Of a DNA stretch of 64,000 nt, positions 10,490 to 23,446 are shown piece after piece. Source of the DNA: Lycorma delicatula (taxonomy: Eukaryota > Arthropoda > Insecta > Hemiptera > Fulgoridae); assembly GCF_047948215.1 (NCBI RefSeq), contig NC_134460.1, forward strand, positions 14,939,501-15,003,500, given 5' to 3'. Within the stretch, counting starts at the first letter, position 1, and each line of letters starts with the position of its first letter. The notes below the pieces were generated by a model. The model made no database searches. It was given only the letters and a program-made list of their open reading frames with translations, and was not told the origin of the DNA. A program made the translations under genes and the position numbers.

Positions 10490-11785
10490 TTATAATGGAA
10501 TTCGTACATAATCATTTTACTAATGTCCAGTAAATTGAATGGTGAATTCAACGTACATCGGGCGATTAAGAAATATTTCCGTTTTCTTCAAACTTACCCC
10601 GACGACCTCAGTGTTATAAACATAGCAAGCCTTAACTCTTGGTTTTGCAATCAACTTATCCAGTTTACGTTCGTTAGTAACCAGGTGGAAGTCTATTCTG
10701 TTTCGTACGTTTTCTAAGGACTTGCGTCCTTCGAAAAAGGACGCGTTATTCATCAACTTAGAAAAGTTCTTTTCAGAACTGTCTCTTGCTTGTGCACGTT
10801 TTTCAGTATTGAATTCGATCTAAGGGTTTAGCCAAGGCGACCGGGAGAATTCCAAAACTGAATTTTTTCACTCTGAATTCAAGTCGGGTGTACTACTTAA
10901 GGTTCCTGTAATGTAATACGTAACGTTTTTGTCATACAATGTTGTCAGTTTTTTCACTGCACACCTGTATATTTTTCAAATAAGGAGATAACATGTCTTT
11001 TTGATATTGAACATTCGGGTGCAAGCGGATAGTCCTTGTGACGATCGTCTAATTTTTTTGGATACTCAAGATTTACTTCCATGATTTAACCTTTTTCACC
11101 ACAAACGTCTAAAGTGTTAATATCGAGACTGTCAATCTCCTCTTCATTCACCACCTGAAATTCGTATGGCGAAAGGGCTGAACCATGGCTGTCCTATATA
11201 AATTATTGCAATCAAGGTATTGGACCCAGAAGGTGGGGTTTGATGGGCCATACTAGTCTGGAATAATTGGTTTGTTCGCCTTTGGGTACCTACTTCAAAT
11301 CATCGCCAAACCCCTTCTTGTGTCTTTTGCAACAAACAGATGCATATCGATATCAATCAGCAGTTCGAGTTTTTGGCGGGTAAATTTTAACATGGCATTC
11401 CTGACAAAGTATGGTGGGGGGGTAGAAAAAAGTGACGGGTGAAAACTATAGTATGCATAGACGTTCTTCGAAAATTCTCAGATGTCTGCCAACAGTAATA
11501 TATCGCTAAGAAGGTAAATATCGTGGTAATCGCCTAACGTCTTGCAGTCAAACGTTTTCCACATATTTTGAGCATAGGCGTACTCTTCATCTGTAACGTT
11601 CTCTCTTAGCGTACTATAGAATGCCGATTGTGATGGAAAATGGGTTTCGAAAAACTTGCGTACATCGGTTATGTATTCATGGGGATAGACGCCTTTACGG
11701 ATTAAACAATCCCTTTTCTCGGATAGCGGGAAGCAAAGTATTTTAAAAGGCTCGCTACTCGGATAGCAAAAACAATACATAGGAC
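10490..11785 (-). pseudogene. PolB pseudogene, unit 2, polymerase part
   Basis: Same blocks as unit 1. An open stretch at 10520-10756 holds the motif B-like KLMNNASFF, then RIDFHLVTNERKLDKLI and RPMYVEFTI. Another at 11478-11780 holds YPHEYITDVRKFFETHF and LGDYHDIYLLSDILLLADI. The motif A region near 11195-11230 is still recognisable. The ~0.5 kb that should follow on the C-terminal side, including DTDS, is deleted, so this copy cannot encode an active polymerase. Confidence 0.88.
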
Positions 11786-12320
11786 TAGAGTAATTAAATT
11801 TTTTGTATTAACCCTATACTACGCAAAAACAGAAACATCCAGTTTAAAACCTCTATCATTACACACGATACCACGGATGTTTCTGGGTAGTTTAAATTTA
11901 CGACGCAATGCCGCATAACATATGCAGTCCACGAGTATGTGGCGCACAGTTACGCGGCAGTTGCATCGTGCGCATAGAGGTAATTGTCCTCTTGTAAACA
12001 GGTACTCGTGTGTCCTATCCGCAATCTACAGAGAACTACTTCCTTTTACACTCCCTATCGGAATTTTTTTATATATATATTCATTTTTTAAATTCGTCTG
12101 TGATAGTTGTAAGATTTTTGTGATATTAGTTGTAAGACTTTAAACATAATAGTTTTAAGTTTTATGTCCTTTTTTAGTTTTAAGTTTTATTTATTTTTAA
12201 TATGATAGTTTTTAACGTAGTTTTAAGTTACATGTTAGTGTTTTTGTTATCCGAGAATGGGCCTTTTACACCCATTCCGGATTTTGTTTCCTGTGATAGT
12301 AGTTTTAAGTTTTAATTTTA
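11786..12320 (-). mobile_element. LINE-derived insertion in PolB, unit 2
   Basis: Same insertion as in unit 1, with a shorter TA run (about 12069-12081) and otherwise few changes. ORF2 C-terminal similarity lies at about 11790-12060 on the minus strand. Confidence 0.65.
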
Positions 12321-13135
12321 TGTAACAACCTTAATTAGTTTGATAACGTCCAACCGTTTTTCGCCCTAAAAAAAGTATTTTAAATACGGCGTCATTATCC
12401 AGAAAGTCTTTTGCCAGATTATCTACAAGTTTTTCCAGTTATGAAAGAATCTGTAGAGTCCAAGAACCGCAACTAACCGATGGACAGTGACTGTAATCGC
12501 TCGGATTTGTTGGCGATGCAGTTTATTTTTGCATCGTTCTTGTATTTATTCAAAGCTTGAACTATGTGGTGGCTATCGTATCTGCGGAGTTATGAAAAAA
12601 TACTGGAATATGCTCGATGCGCTTACAGTTTATATTAACTTGTTACCAAAAAAACCGTGAAGGTATGCGAGTGATGACGTACTCGATCGTCATTAAACCC
12701 AAAATGACAGAAAACACTCGGTAGCCCTGTTAAATGTTTCAGTGTCTTCGGGTGTCATCACCATCGGTTTTTCGGTAATCATGTGCAATCTATCGGCGTG
12801 ACCGAGGAATTCATCCACCGCAAAAGCAATTCATTTATCGTTTTACCGTGTCGCTACAATTTCAACAAATTTTTGTCTAAATTTTGTTTGCCAACAAGTG
12901 GATCCGATGAACTGAAGCGGTGCAAGCAGTACGGACGGTATTGACTGCAGCAATGAGCCTTTGTGAGACCTGAAAGGAGACGGGATAATCCGTTTTTACC
13001 GTCTTTAGTATTTATAAAACAATAATGGAATTTATCTCGCCTCCCCTGCAAGCAGCAATTGGTGTATGCAGTGAGTACGATAGCGGTTTTCGGTAACACG
13101 AACTGGGTGCAGATGACCGTTGTCTTCTAACTTTG
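12321..13135 (-). pseudogene. PolB pseudogene, unit 2, N-terminal part
   Basis: N-terminal and exonuclease-side PolB sequence. The block at 12854-13099 is open for 81 codons and reads FHYCFINTKDGKNGLSRLLS then QYRPYCLHRFSSSD. The codon that is TAG in units 1 and 4 is TAC here, so the short-type units keep the older state. Other frameshifts and stops lie downstream (12321-12850). Confidence 0.85.
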
Positions 13136-13763
13136 ATCATGGAACTTCCTTTTTTAAAAAGTTCTCATGTTACCTACATTAATGCTAGGATACAGTTGGA
13201 TTTTCAATTTTGAAAATGAAAGTTACAAAAAGTTATGTTTTAAGTACGAGTCTCATTCAACCCCGTTGTTTTTGTGATTTACACGTTTATTTGTCGGGAT
13301 AATTATTTATTTCAATAATTTAGCACGATTTTGTTGCAAAAAATGATTATTTTAGAAAAATAAATAAAAAATTAAAAAAAAACAAAAAAAATAGGGTATC
13401 GCGACTGCTTCTCCGATGGGGTTGAAAAACAGGCGAAGGTTGGATTATATTTAGATAAATATTTATACCGAATATCAGCTCTGTTGATCGACGGATTTTC
13501 GAGATATGACACAAAAACCGATCGGAAATAATATTGAATATCTGCCATCCCTAAAATCTGATCCAGTTAAAAGCTGTGGAATTTTAAATAACTTAATAAA
13601 TATGTTCATATTTCTTAAGCTCAATTTTCTTCGATATCTGTAGAAAAATTCAAAAATTTAATTCTCGGAAAAAATCCTTCATTTTCAAAAATATTTTTTA
13701 TAAAATTTACAGCCATCAGTGCTCTATAGATAAAACTTTTTTGAGCCAATTTAAAAGAATTAA
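13136..13763. other. Unassigned AT-rich spacer, unit 2
   Basis: Equivalent of 2601-3237 in unit 1. No gene seen. A-rich runs at 13365-13395. Confidence 0.55.
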
Positions 13764-13962
13764 TTTGAGTGACCTCCCGTTAGTGTCAACGGTTTGAGAA
13801 CATTTCTTTGAGGATCAACAAAATGGTACCGATGATTCAGAATATAACGGCGGAACTTTTCCGTTTCCGGCGCATCAATTCGGTACGCTGGTCAAGCAAG
13901 AATCCGAGTAAAATATGCTCATGTCATTAACGTTGTCTTCGGTAACATTCAGGAGGGTTTGA
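13764..13962 (-). mobile_element. Merlin transposase remnant, unit 2
   Basis: Only the C-terminal end of the Merlin fragment is left, including the RYIVN and HFVDP region on the minus strand. It stops abruptly at AGGAGGGTTTGA (about 13962), where unit 1 continues for another 520 bp. Confidence 0.7.
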
Positions 13963-14012
13963 TAATTAAATAAAAAATCAGTACCCTTATTTTTGGGACA
14001 AACCTGGTATGG
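13963..14012 (+). mobile_element. mariner 3' end remnant, unit 2
   Basis: About 50 bp matching the end of the unit 1 mariner block (AAAAATCAGTACCCTTATTT and GGGACAAACCTGGTAT), fused directly to the Merlin remnant by an internal deletion of about 1.06 kb. Confidence 0.6.
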
Positions 14013-14880
14013 TTAATTTTAAGTGATAGTTTACGTAAGTTAACGATTAAGTATAAACGTTTTCTGATGTAATCATTTTTGTCCTTGTTACTTGTATAGC
14101 TGATATATTTGAATAACTTCCCTAATATTTAATCTGTCTGTATATCATACTAATAATTTTTTTCTGAATAGGATAAAATAGATGGTTGAAAAACACGTAA
14201 ATTAATAAATTACTTAATAATAATAAAGAATACGATTCGGTTCTGCGTATGAAACGTATGTGAATCGCTCAACCAAACTATATGAAACTCGCAAGGTGGA
14301 ACCAAGTTGGATTGTAGGCCATGAAAAATTTCGGAGTATGTGCCCAGGACCCCAGAATGGGGGAGATTCAAAATTCGAAAATTAATGGCCGATTTATCTT
14401 TTTTCTGGTGTAAGTACGACTTAAATGGTGATTCTTACATTTCAAACTTACAAAATTCTCTGGATCTCAAAAAAGTAGTGTTTCAAATTTCAAAAATTAT
14501 TCAATGCGTTCAAATACAATAATCTCCTCATTAAATTTATTGTTATTACGACGTGAAATACGTATTTTTCTCAGCCCAATCTCTTAAGAAAATTTTTATG
14601 AATTTGTATCATTATTTGAAATAGAGGTGGGGACAACCAGGTTAAAGACGTGTACGCTAATTTTTTTAAATAAAATGGAAATTCAAATAGCTTCAGATTA
14701 AAATTAATAAAACTTGGGTACATAATCTAATGCTTTCTTTTTATTTTTGTGGCCAGTGTGTGGAAATAAAATATACTGCTAGTAAAAAAAGACGGTTTGA
14801 GATTCTGAGGTTGTACGATTATGTATATACATATATTTGAATGTGTTTTTTTATAATGAAATAATTTAAAGAATAAAAGT
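14013..14880. other. Unassigned AT-rich spacer, unit 2
   Basis: Matches 4549-5460 of unit 1 without the TAGATAAA expansion. Nothing coding recognised. A 60-codon open frame at 14340-14522 is created by a small deletion and lacks any domain. Confidence 0.5.
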
Positions 14881-15375
14881 AAAAACCGACTTCAAAAAAT
14901 AATAGTACTAAAAAGTGACAAATAATTATATTTTATTTTATTACCTAAAATAAAAGTATTTACAACAAATGTTTAACACAAGTTAAACAAAAACAAAAAA
15001 AAAACAAATTTCTTTAATTTGTATAATGCAAATTCTACTTCAAACAATGAAAAATTGATAATAGAAGTTTTACTACAATAAAATGAGATCTACAAAAAAT
15101 ATAATATCAGAATAAAATGCGATACTGAAAATGAGGTTTAATGGTGAGATGCTCTCTTTTATATGTTCTTGAGATCCCGCATTACATGTGGAAATCCCGT
15201 TTAGCCGCCTACCGGTCGGTTGAGGTACTAACTTTTGGTAACTTTGTTTAACATGTGGGCTGGCACCGACTTCAAACATTTTTATTTGTTGTAAATACTT
15301 TTACTTTAGTATTAATAAATAAAAATATAATTGTTTATAACTTTTTAGTAGTATTATTTGTTGGAGTTGGATTAT
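14881..15375. mobile_element. Foldback MITE, unit 2
   Basis: Copy of the 0.5 kb inverted-repeat element described in unit 1, with arms at about 14881-14972 and 15279-15375. Confidence 0.8.
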
Positions 15376-15424
15376 ATTTTTGTTTTTTAAATTTTTTATT
15401 TCACAATTTTTAGTAGTATCTAGT

Positions 15425-15428
<4 letters not shown>

Positions 15429-15499
<71 letters not shown>
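15429..15499. repeat. (TA)n microsatellite, unit 2
   Basis: Longest TA run of the four equivalents, about 70 bp. Confidence 0.95.
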
Positions 15500-15504
<5 letters not shown>

Positions 15505-18500
15505 TTATTGTTAGGCCTACGAAACGCGCTGCTTAAATCAGACAGCGATGTTTAAAAGAAAGTTACCAAGAAAGAAATGATGGTTTAAGGAAAAATAGAG
15601 AAAGAAATGCCGTGAAAATGTCTTATGCATCCTGCTTTTTAAAGTTGGCTAAAAGTTATATATATATATATATATAATATAATAAATGTATATATTTATG
15701 TACATACTTGTATACTCGTATATATTGTTTTACGTAAAAGGAAAACAGTTTAAACTAAATTTATTAAATTTGACTTCTTATTTTTGTGTTAGACAGATTG
15801 ATTGTATTACATTTTTATTTTTTACGAGTAAATTGAATCTGAGTTGGAGAAATATCGAGGGAATGCTGCTATGTCTCCAGGGAGATAGATGTGAAAAATT
15901 GACTTGTGCGTTTTTTTTACCTATATATTATTTTTGCTACGTATGTTTAAGTCTAATCGATGATTCTTTTTTATTTTATACAGGAATTTTTTCTGTCGGT
16001 CCAGTTTAAGTTTTTCAAACGACGTAGAAGATTTAAAAAATATTACATAGTTGGCATTGACGATTTAAGTTTTGTTTTGCCAGCATCATTGCTTTTAATA
16101 GTTTCTTACGGCGTTACGATAGTCTGATATTCCGATGTATAATATATTTCGTACAAGAAGTCAAGAAATTATTTGGAAAGCTTATGGTAATTAATAACAC
16201 ATTTTCACTTCACGTAGTTTAGTTTCTGGTTATTAGTAATCTCTTAACATTGTTTGTTTTCATACTTTTATCAAGATGTATTTTTTATTTATCATTGCGT
16301 TTCTTAAGATCAGCTATTTTCATACTGGCCGCTTTTTTGTAAGTATATGTTACTTTCAATTAAATATAATACTAAATAATTGTAAAATAATGTGAAGTTT
16401 AAAAAAATATTAAATCTATTTTTAACACAAAAATTAAACTTTTTTTTTAGATTTTGAGATACGAGACTTTGCTGGTCTGTATTTCAAAATATTCTTTAAG
16501 AGTACGTAAAATTTTTCACTTAATTTAAAGCTCCTTAGGTAGCTAAGACACTTTCTGATGGTGTTTGGTCTTATTCAACTTCCCTCTCCAAAAGAGGTGG
16601 ATGCAAAAATCTTTAATTCTCCATTTTTCGTCTCTGAACTCAGACATACTTTTAGTAATCGTGTGATTCCATTACGTTAGCGCACGAGTTAGGCTATGTA
16701 TTTTGAAGATTTCATTCGGTGATGGGTATGGGGATGATAAATATAATTTTTGCCATTTTACTTCCTTGTACGAAGTAAAGTACTGTGATTGCGAAAAATG
16801 TCCGTTTTCAGATTTCAACGAAAATATCCATTTTGAACATCCTTGAATCCATTTTGACTAGTTTCGGCGTGACGTATGTATCTCACATAATTCAAAAACG
16901 ATTAGCCGTAGGATGTTGAAATTTTGGATTTAGGTCTGTTGTAACATTTAGTTGTGCACCTCCCCTTTTGATTGCAATCGATTGTACCAAAAGTGTCCAA
17001 AAAAGCCCAAAATCCAAATTTCTTTGGATTTTCGACTTTTTCTTAATCGCAGTAATAAGCCCTCATTAACAGCTTTTCAACAATATATCAGTGATACTTA
17101 TTTCCATTAGTTCTAGAGTTTTAGCCAAATAAAATTTTAATTATTGAAATGTTTGGATCTTACAAGGGGAAGGTATATCGGTTCGAATCAGACTTAATAT
17201 TTTTGTTTTTAACTTTTCTTTAATTTAATTTAGATTTATTTATTATTCTTAACCTCTGATTATAAAAACGTTTTTACGATAAACAATAATTCTATAATGA
17301 AAAAAATTGTTTGAGAAATTAACAGAAGTTATTAATGAAATAAAATTTTATGTACTTTTCATTAAAAAAAAAGTGTATATGTAATTTAATAGGCGTACAA
17401 AGAAGTCATTTGGTTTTACATCATATTTTCTGTTTCGCTTGATATCTTGAGATACTTACAAATCGATCGTTGATGCCATTTAATTTTAATAAGAGGGTGA
17501 GATGGTACAGTCACAATCAGTCGCGTACCCGAAAATTTTACTGAAAGGTAGAGCAGTATTTTAGTTCTTTACTTGCACGCTTATATACTTTAATTTCCAC
17601 TTAGTCTGTCGAGGACGAAGCTAGAGTTTAACTTTCCTGGCGTACTCGAATTATGGAACTCTTTTCCGGTTTTTATATTATAAATATCTGTATTTCAGGA
17701 TTTTCAGTTTCTGTGAGACACTTGTACAAAAAATGTTTTTATATCGGATGTGTATTCTCCCGATACGATAAAACATACAGTCTGCGCACAATTTAAAAAA
17801 ATCAAATTTTATAAATCATCTCGTAGTAACAATATACACGAACGGTAAGTACAAACATCTTGGTAAAAAAAAATATCCAAATTTTACAGGTAACACAAAA
17901 ACCAAGATTTGAACGTATTTCAGTTTTACTGATACAAAAAGTTTATAAAAAACGATAACACGATACCACACAAATGAACGTAATAAACGCGATGTTGACC
18001 GATTTATATTCGAACACATCCTTAAATAGTTTCGTAATATTTTATGGCGGCTCAATTAATAATAGAGATACCGGTAATCAAGGAACAGATAATTTGCCGT
18101 GAAAATTCTTCGGTAAAAGTTTAATTTGAAACTGCCATTTAATATTTAATAATTTAAAAATAAAATCGCTTACCGTAGTAATTGATAACTTTTATTTTAA
18201 TTTTAATCGTTGTGAATCGAAAATTTATCTTTATCTCAGACATTTTTACAATCCATTCGGTATAGGTGTACCGACCGGTTGTTTGATCGTATTATTTTTC
18301 GTAGAATTTATTTAGCGTCCGAAAAATTATGTTTACAATCCTTAAGATGTCTTAACGCGTCGTCTTATCCCATTATTCTTGGTATACCGGTATTCATGCT
18401 CCTTGTTGTTTACAATTTTTCTACTGTCTTTTTAAAATCCGGTTCCTTTTGACATCATTCTTGTCACGTACAAAGAAAATTTCAACCGCCTATTCTTCAT

Positions 18501-19313
18501 TGCAACGACGGCAGTTTATTTTGTCGTTCAATTTACTCTTTATTTCTTTGTATATTTTCTTTTTTACTTAATATACTCCAGAATTCTCGTTCCGTGAATA
18601 TATGTTATCCCCTCGCTTTCTTTTTAAAATGATACTCGTAATTTAATAATTGATATTTAAATACTACAAATATCGCATAAATTCCGATGATTTAAAACGT
18701 TTTCATTTTTCCATCCGGGAGTGATTTTATGATCGGATTTCCTTCCGGATACGAACCCGAAATCGTGCATGAAAATCAGAGACACTATAATTCCTCCTCC
18801 GATCGTGATTATAAACAAATTAATACGCTTTATGAATTTAAAAAAGATTATTAATCTAGTTATTATAGTAAAAATAATATCTGATTTGATCCGCTTATAC
18901 GAATCAACAAGACTCATATTTAGTGACATAATAATCCATAGTTAATTTATTCGTTGTACATTTTTTCGGGTAAATAATAGTGAGTATAAAATTATCATAG
19001 TATCGCGTTTGCAAATTTTAAGTAGGTAAGAAGGCTTATAAAAGAGAGAACGGAGAAAAGACGATATAAATGTATACTTTAATGTAATTAAGATAATTAT
19101 ATCAATAAAATTACTCGAATTACGTTTTAAATTTTACTTCAAAATAATCTACGGTATATACATAACTTACTCTAGCGAAAGAGTAGATTTTTGTGTAACG
19201 TAACTGCACGTATGATTATCGCTTTGTAGCCTCCTTGATTTTTTTAATCGTTCTAATCATCTTCAAACAGACCTCAATCTACTACCATCTCGTTCGTGGC
19301 CGTCCTTTTTTAC
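15500..19313. other. Unit 2 right half: dispersed repeat plus unassigned DNA
   Basis: Equivalent of 6062-9879 in unit 1, including the dispersed repeat at about 16750-17440. Between about 16200 and 16750 it carries substitutions shared by no other unit, so this stretch has the most independent history. No gene recognised. Confidence 0.55.
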
Positions 19314-19604
19314 GCCTCTCTTTTTCTGTTTAGCCTTTAGCACCACCGTAAAATATTACCTTCAGAGGATGATATATATGAATGTAAATGAAATTTAGTC
19401 TTGTACAGTGTCAGGTCGACCTTTCCTGAAATGTGTGGTTAATTGAAACCCGATCACCTAAGAATACCGGTGTCCACGATCTAGTATTCAATTCCGTATA
19501 AAATTAACTGCCTTGACTAGGATTTGAATCTTAGAACTGTCGACCTCGAAATCAGCTGATTTGCGATGACGAGCTAAGAAATAGATCAGCCCGGTGGGCT
19601 TCTA
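19314..19604 (-). mobile_element. tRNA-like SINE, unit 2
   Basis: Same SINE as at 9880-10170, practically unchanged. B-box-like sequence at about 19519-19529. Confidence 0.65.
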
Positions 19605-19923
19605 TTTTACGCATAGACGTATCAATTTATACAACCTGTGTGATAGCCCTTTATATGATATTCTACTCGTATTTGTTTACACCGATTAAGCTGCTTTTTA
19701 GATTAAAAAAACCGGCTTTTTTAGTTTATTTAACTTTTTTTATAGCGTCCGTAATTTAAAAATTACTTTACACTGTTTTTTTGTAGTAAAATCCTAAGTA
19801 CCTACACCAAAAGTCCATTCCCGTAGTCATCGATCTCCTACATACTTTCACACCCAAAACTCATGCCTCAAATCCATATATCATTATACTTTCAATTACT
19901 GTTCCAAAAGTCCTCTTGAATAA
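19605..19923. other. Spacer at unit 2/3 junction
   Basis: Same as 10171-10489, including the deletion joint that removes the PolB C-terminus. Confidence 0.55.
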
Positions 19924-21219
19924 TTATAATGGAATTCGTACATAATCATTTTACTAATGTCCAGTAAATTGAATGGTGAATTCAACGTACATCGGGCGAT
20001 TAAGAAATATTTCCGTTTTCTTCAAACTTACCCCGACGACCTCAGTGTTATAAACATAGCAAGCCTTAACTCTTGGTTTTGCAATCAACTTATCCAGTTT
20101 ACGTTCGTTAGTAACCAGGTGGAAGTCTATTCTGTTTCGTACGTTTTCTAAGGACTTGCGTCCTTCGAAAAAGGACGCGTTATTCATCAACTTAGAAAAG
20201 TTCTTTTCAGAACTGTCTCTTGCTTGTGCACGTTTTTCAGTATTGAATTCGATCTAAGGGTTTAGCCAAGGCGACCGGGAGAATTCCAAAACTGAATTTT
20301 TTCACTCTGAATTCAAGTCGGGTGTACTACTTAAGGTTCCTGTAATGTAATACGTAACGTTTTTGTCATACAATGTTGTCAGTTTTTTCACTGCACACCT
20401 GTATATTTTTCAAATAAGGAGATAACATGTCTTTTTGATATTGAACATTCGGGTGCAAGCGGATAGTCCTTGTGACGATCGTCTAATTTTTTTGGATACT
20501 CAAGATTTACTTCCATGATTTAACCTTTTTCACCACAAACGTCTAAAGTGTTAATATCGAGACTGTCAATCTCCTCTTCATTCACCACCTGAAATTCGTA
20601 TGGCGAAAGGGCTGAACCATGGCTGTCCTATATAAATTATTGCAATCAAGGTATTGGACCCAGAAGGTGGGGTTTGATGGGCCATACTAGTCTGGAATAA
20701 TTGGTTTGTTCGCCTTTGGGTACCTACTTCAAATCATCGCCAAACCCCTTCTTGTGTCTTTTGCAACAAACAGATGCATATCGATATCAATCAGCAGTTC
20801 GAGTTTTTGGCGGGTAAATTTTAACATGGCATTCCTGACAAAGTATGGTGGGGGGGTAGAAAAAAGTGACGGGTGAAAACTATAGTATGCATAGACGTTC
20901 TTCGAAAATTCTCAGATGTCTGCCAACAGTAATATATCGCTAAGAAGGTAAATATCGTGGTAATCGCCTAACGTCTTGCAGTCAAACGTTTTCCACATAT
21001 TTTGAGCATAGGCGTACTCTTCATCTGTAACGTTCTCTCTTAGCGTACTATAGAATGCCGATTGTGATGGAAAATGGGTTTCGAAAAACTTGCGTACATC
21101 GGTTATGTATTCATGGGGATAGACGCCTTTACGGATTAAACAATCCCTTTTCTCGGATAGCGGGAAGCAAAGTATTTTAAAAGGCTCGCTACTCGGATAG
21201 CAAAAACAATACATAGGAC
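19924..21219 (-). pseudogene. PolB pseudogene, unit 3, polymerase part
   Basis: Appears base-for-base equivalent to unit 2 at offset 9434. It has the same open stretches (19954-20190 and 20912-21214), the same stops and the same loss of motif C, so it was copied very recently from the same template. Confidence 0.88.
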
Positions 21220-21754
21220 TAGAGTAATTAAATTTTTTGTATTAACCCTATACTACGCAAAAACAGAAACATCCAGTTTAAAACCTCTATCATTACACAC
21301 GATACCACGGATGTTTCTGGGTAGTTTAAATTTACGACGCAATGCCGCATAACATATGCAGTCCACGAGTATGTGGCGCACAGTTACGCGGCAGTTGCAT
21401 CGTGCGCATAGAGGTAATTGTCCTCTTGTAAACAGGTACTCGTGTGTCCTATCCGCAATCTACAGAGAACTACTTCCTTTTACACTCCCTATCGGAATTT
21501 TTTTATATATATATTCATTTTTTAAATTCGTCTGTGATAGTTGTAAGATTTTTGTGATATTAGTTGTAAGACTTTAAACATAATAGTTTTAAGTTTTATG
21601 TCCTTTTTTAGTTTTAAGTTTTATTTATTTTTAATATGATAGTTTTTAACGTAGTTTTAAGTTACATGTTAGTGTTTTTGTTATCCGAGAATGGGCCTTT
21701 TACACCCATTCCGGATTTTGTTTCCTGTGATAGTAGTTTTAAGTTTTAATTTTA
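21220..21754 (-). mobile_element. LINE-derived insertion in PolB, unit 3
   Basis: Same insertion, same TA-run length and same substitutions as unit 2. Confidence 0.65.
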
Positions 21755-22569
21755 TGTAACAACCTTAATTAGTTTGATAACGTCCAACCGTTTTTCGCCC
21801 TAAAAAAAGTATTTTAAATACGGCGTCATTATCCAGAAAGTCTTTTGCCAGATTATCTACAAGTTTTTCCAGTTATGAAAGAATCTGTAGAGTCCAAGAA
21901 CCGCAACTAACCGATGGACAGTGACTGTAATCGCTCGGATTTGTTGGCGATGCAGTTTATTTTTGCATCGTTCTTGTATTTATTCAAAGCTTGAACTATG
22001 TGGTGGCTATCGTATCTGCGGAGTTATGAAAAAATACTGGAATATGCTCGATGCGCTTACAGTTTATATTAACTTGTTACCAAAAAAACCGTGAAGGTAT
22101 GCGAGTGATGACGTACTCGATCGTCATTAAACCCAAAATGACAGAAAACACTCGGTAGCCCTGTTAAATGTTTCAGTGTCTTCGGGTGTCATCACCATCG
22201 GTTTTTCGGTAATCATGTGCAATCTATCGGCGTGACCGAGGAATTCATCCACCGCAAAAGCAATTCATTTATCGTTTTACCGTGTCGCTACAATTTCAAC
22301 AAATTTTTGTCTAAATTTTGTTTGCCAACAAGTGGATCCGATGAACTGAAGCGGTGCAAGCAGTACGGACGGTATTGACTGCAGCAATGAGCCTTTGTGA
22401 GACCTGAAAGGAGACGGGATAATCCGTTTTTACCGTCTTTAGTATTTATAAAACAATAATGGAATTTATCTCGCCTCCCCTGCAAGCAGCAATTGGTGTA
22501 TGCAGTGAGTACGATAGCGGTTTTCGGTAACACGAACTGGGTGCAGATGACCGTTGTCTTCTAACTTTG
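21755..22569 (-). pseudogene. PolB pseudogene, unit 3, N-terminal part
   Basis: Matches unit 2, including the 81-codon open block (22288-22533) carrying HYCFINTKDGKNGLSRLLSG and YCLHRFSSSD. PolB similarity is lost upstream at the same point as in units 1, 2 and 4. Confidence 0.85.
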
Positions 22570-23197
22570 ATCATGGAACTTCCTTTTTTAAAAAGTTCTC
22601 ATGTTACCTACATTAATGCTAGGATACAGTTGGATTTTCAATTTTGAAAATGAAAGTTACAAAAAGTTATGTTTTAAGTACGAGTCTCATTCAACCCCGT
22701 TGTTTTTGTGATTTACACGTTTATTTGTCGGGATAATTATTTATTTCAATAATTTAGCACGATTTTGTTGCAAAAAATTATTATTTTAGAAAAATAAATA
22801 AAAAATTAAAAAAAAACAAAAAAAATAGGGTATCGCGACTGCTTCTCCGATGGGGTTGAAAAACAGGCGAAGGTTGGATTATATTTAGATAAATATTTAT
22901 ACCGAATATCAGCTCTGTTGATCGACGGATTTTCGAGATATGACACAAAAACCGATCGGAAATAATATTGAATATCTGCCATCCCTAAAATCTGATCCAG
23001 TTAAAAGCTGTGGAATTTTAAATAACTTAATAAATATGTTCATATTTCTTAAGCTCAATTTTCTTCGATATCTGTAGAAAAATTCAAAAATTTAATTCTC
23101 GGAAAAAATCCTTCATTTTCAAAAATATTTTTTATAAAATTTACAGCCATCAGTGCTCTATAGATAAAACTTTTTTGAGCCAATTTAAAAGAATTAA
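22570..23197. other. Unassigned AT-rich spacer, unit 3
   Basis: Equivalent of 2601-3237. Nothing coding seen. Confidence 0.5.
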
Positions 23198-23396
23198 TTT
23201 GAGTGACCTCCCGTTAGTGTCAACGGTTTGAGAACATTTCTTTGAGGATCAACAAAATGGTACCGATGATTCAGAATATAACGGCGGAACTTTTCCGTTT
23301 CCGGCGCATCAATTCGGTACGCTGGTCAAGCAAGAATCCGAGTAAAATATGCTCATGTCATTAACGTTGTCTTCGGTAACATTCAGGAGGGTTTGA
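23198..23396 (-). mobile_element. Merlin transposase remnant, unit 3
   Basis: Same truncated C-terminal Merlin remnant as unit 2, with the identical deletion joint. Confidence 0.7.
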
Positions 23397-23446
23397 TAAT
23401 TAAATAAAAAATCAGTACCCTTATTTTTGGGACAAACCTGGTATGG
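23397..23446 (+). mobile_element. mariner 3' end remnant, unit 3
   Basis: Same 50 bp remnant as unit 2. Confidence 0.6.

Larger units (their letters stand above)
1..10538. repeat. Tandem unit 1 (10.5 kb, long type)
   Basis: First unit of a direct tandem array, cut by the left window edge, with the phase set arbitrarily at position 1. It matches unit 4 at a constant offset of 30443 from 1 to about 6000 (30440 after an AT microsatellite), with only rare substitutions such as 3346 versus 33796, as far as about 8560. After that it resembles unit 2 more than unit 4. It contains PolB remains, a LINE insertion, the Merlin/mariner block, a MITE, a dispersed repeat and a SINE. Confidence 0.95.
10539..19972. 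repeat. Tandem unit 2 (9.4 kb, short type)
   Basis: Second unit of the array. It has the same order of features as unit 1 but lacks about 1.06 kb of Merlin/mariner sequence (joint near 13962). It matches unit 3 almost perfectly at offset 9434 up to about 16200. Beyond that it carries private variants, for example near 16246, 16330 and 16730, that units 1, 3 and 4 do not share. Confidence 0.95.
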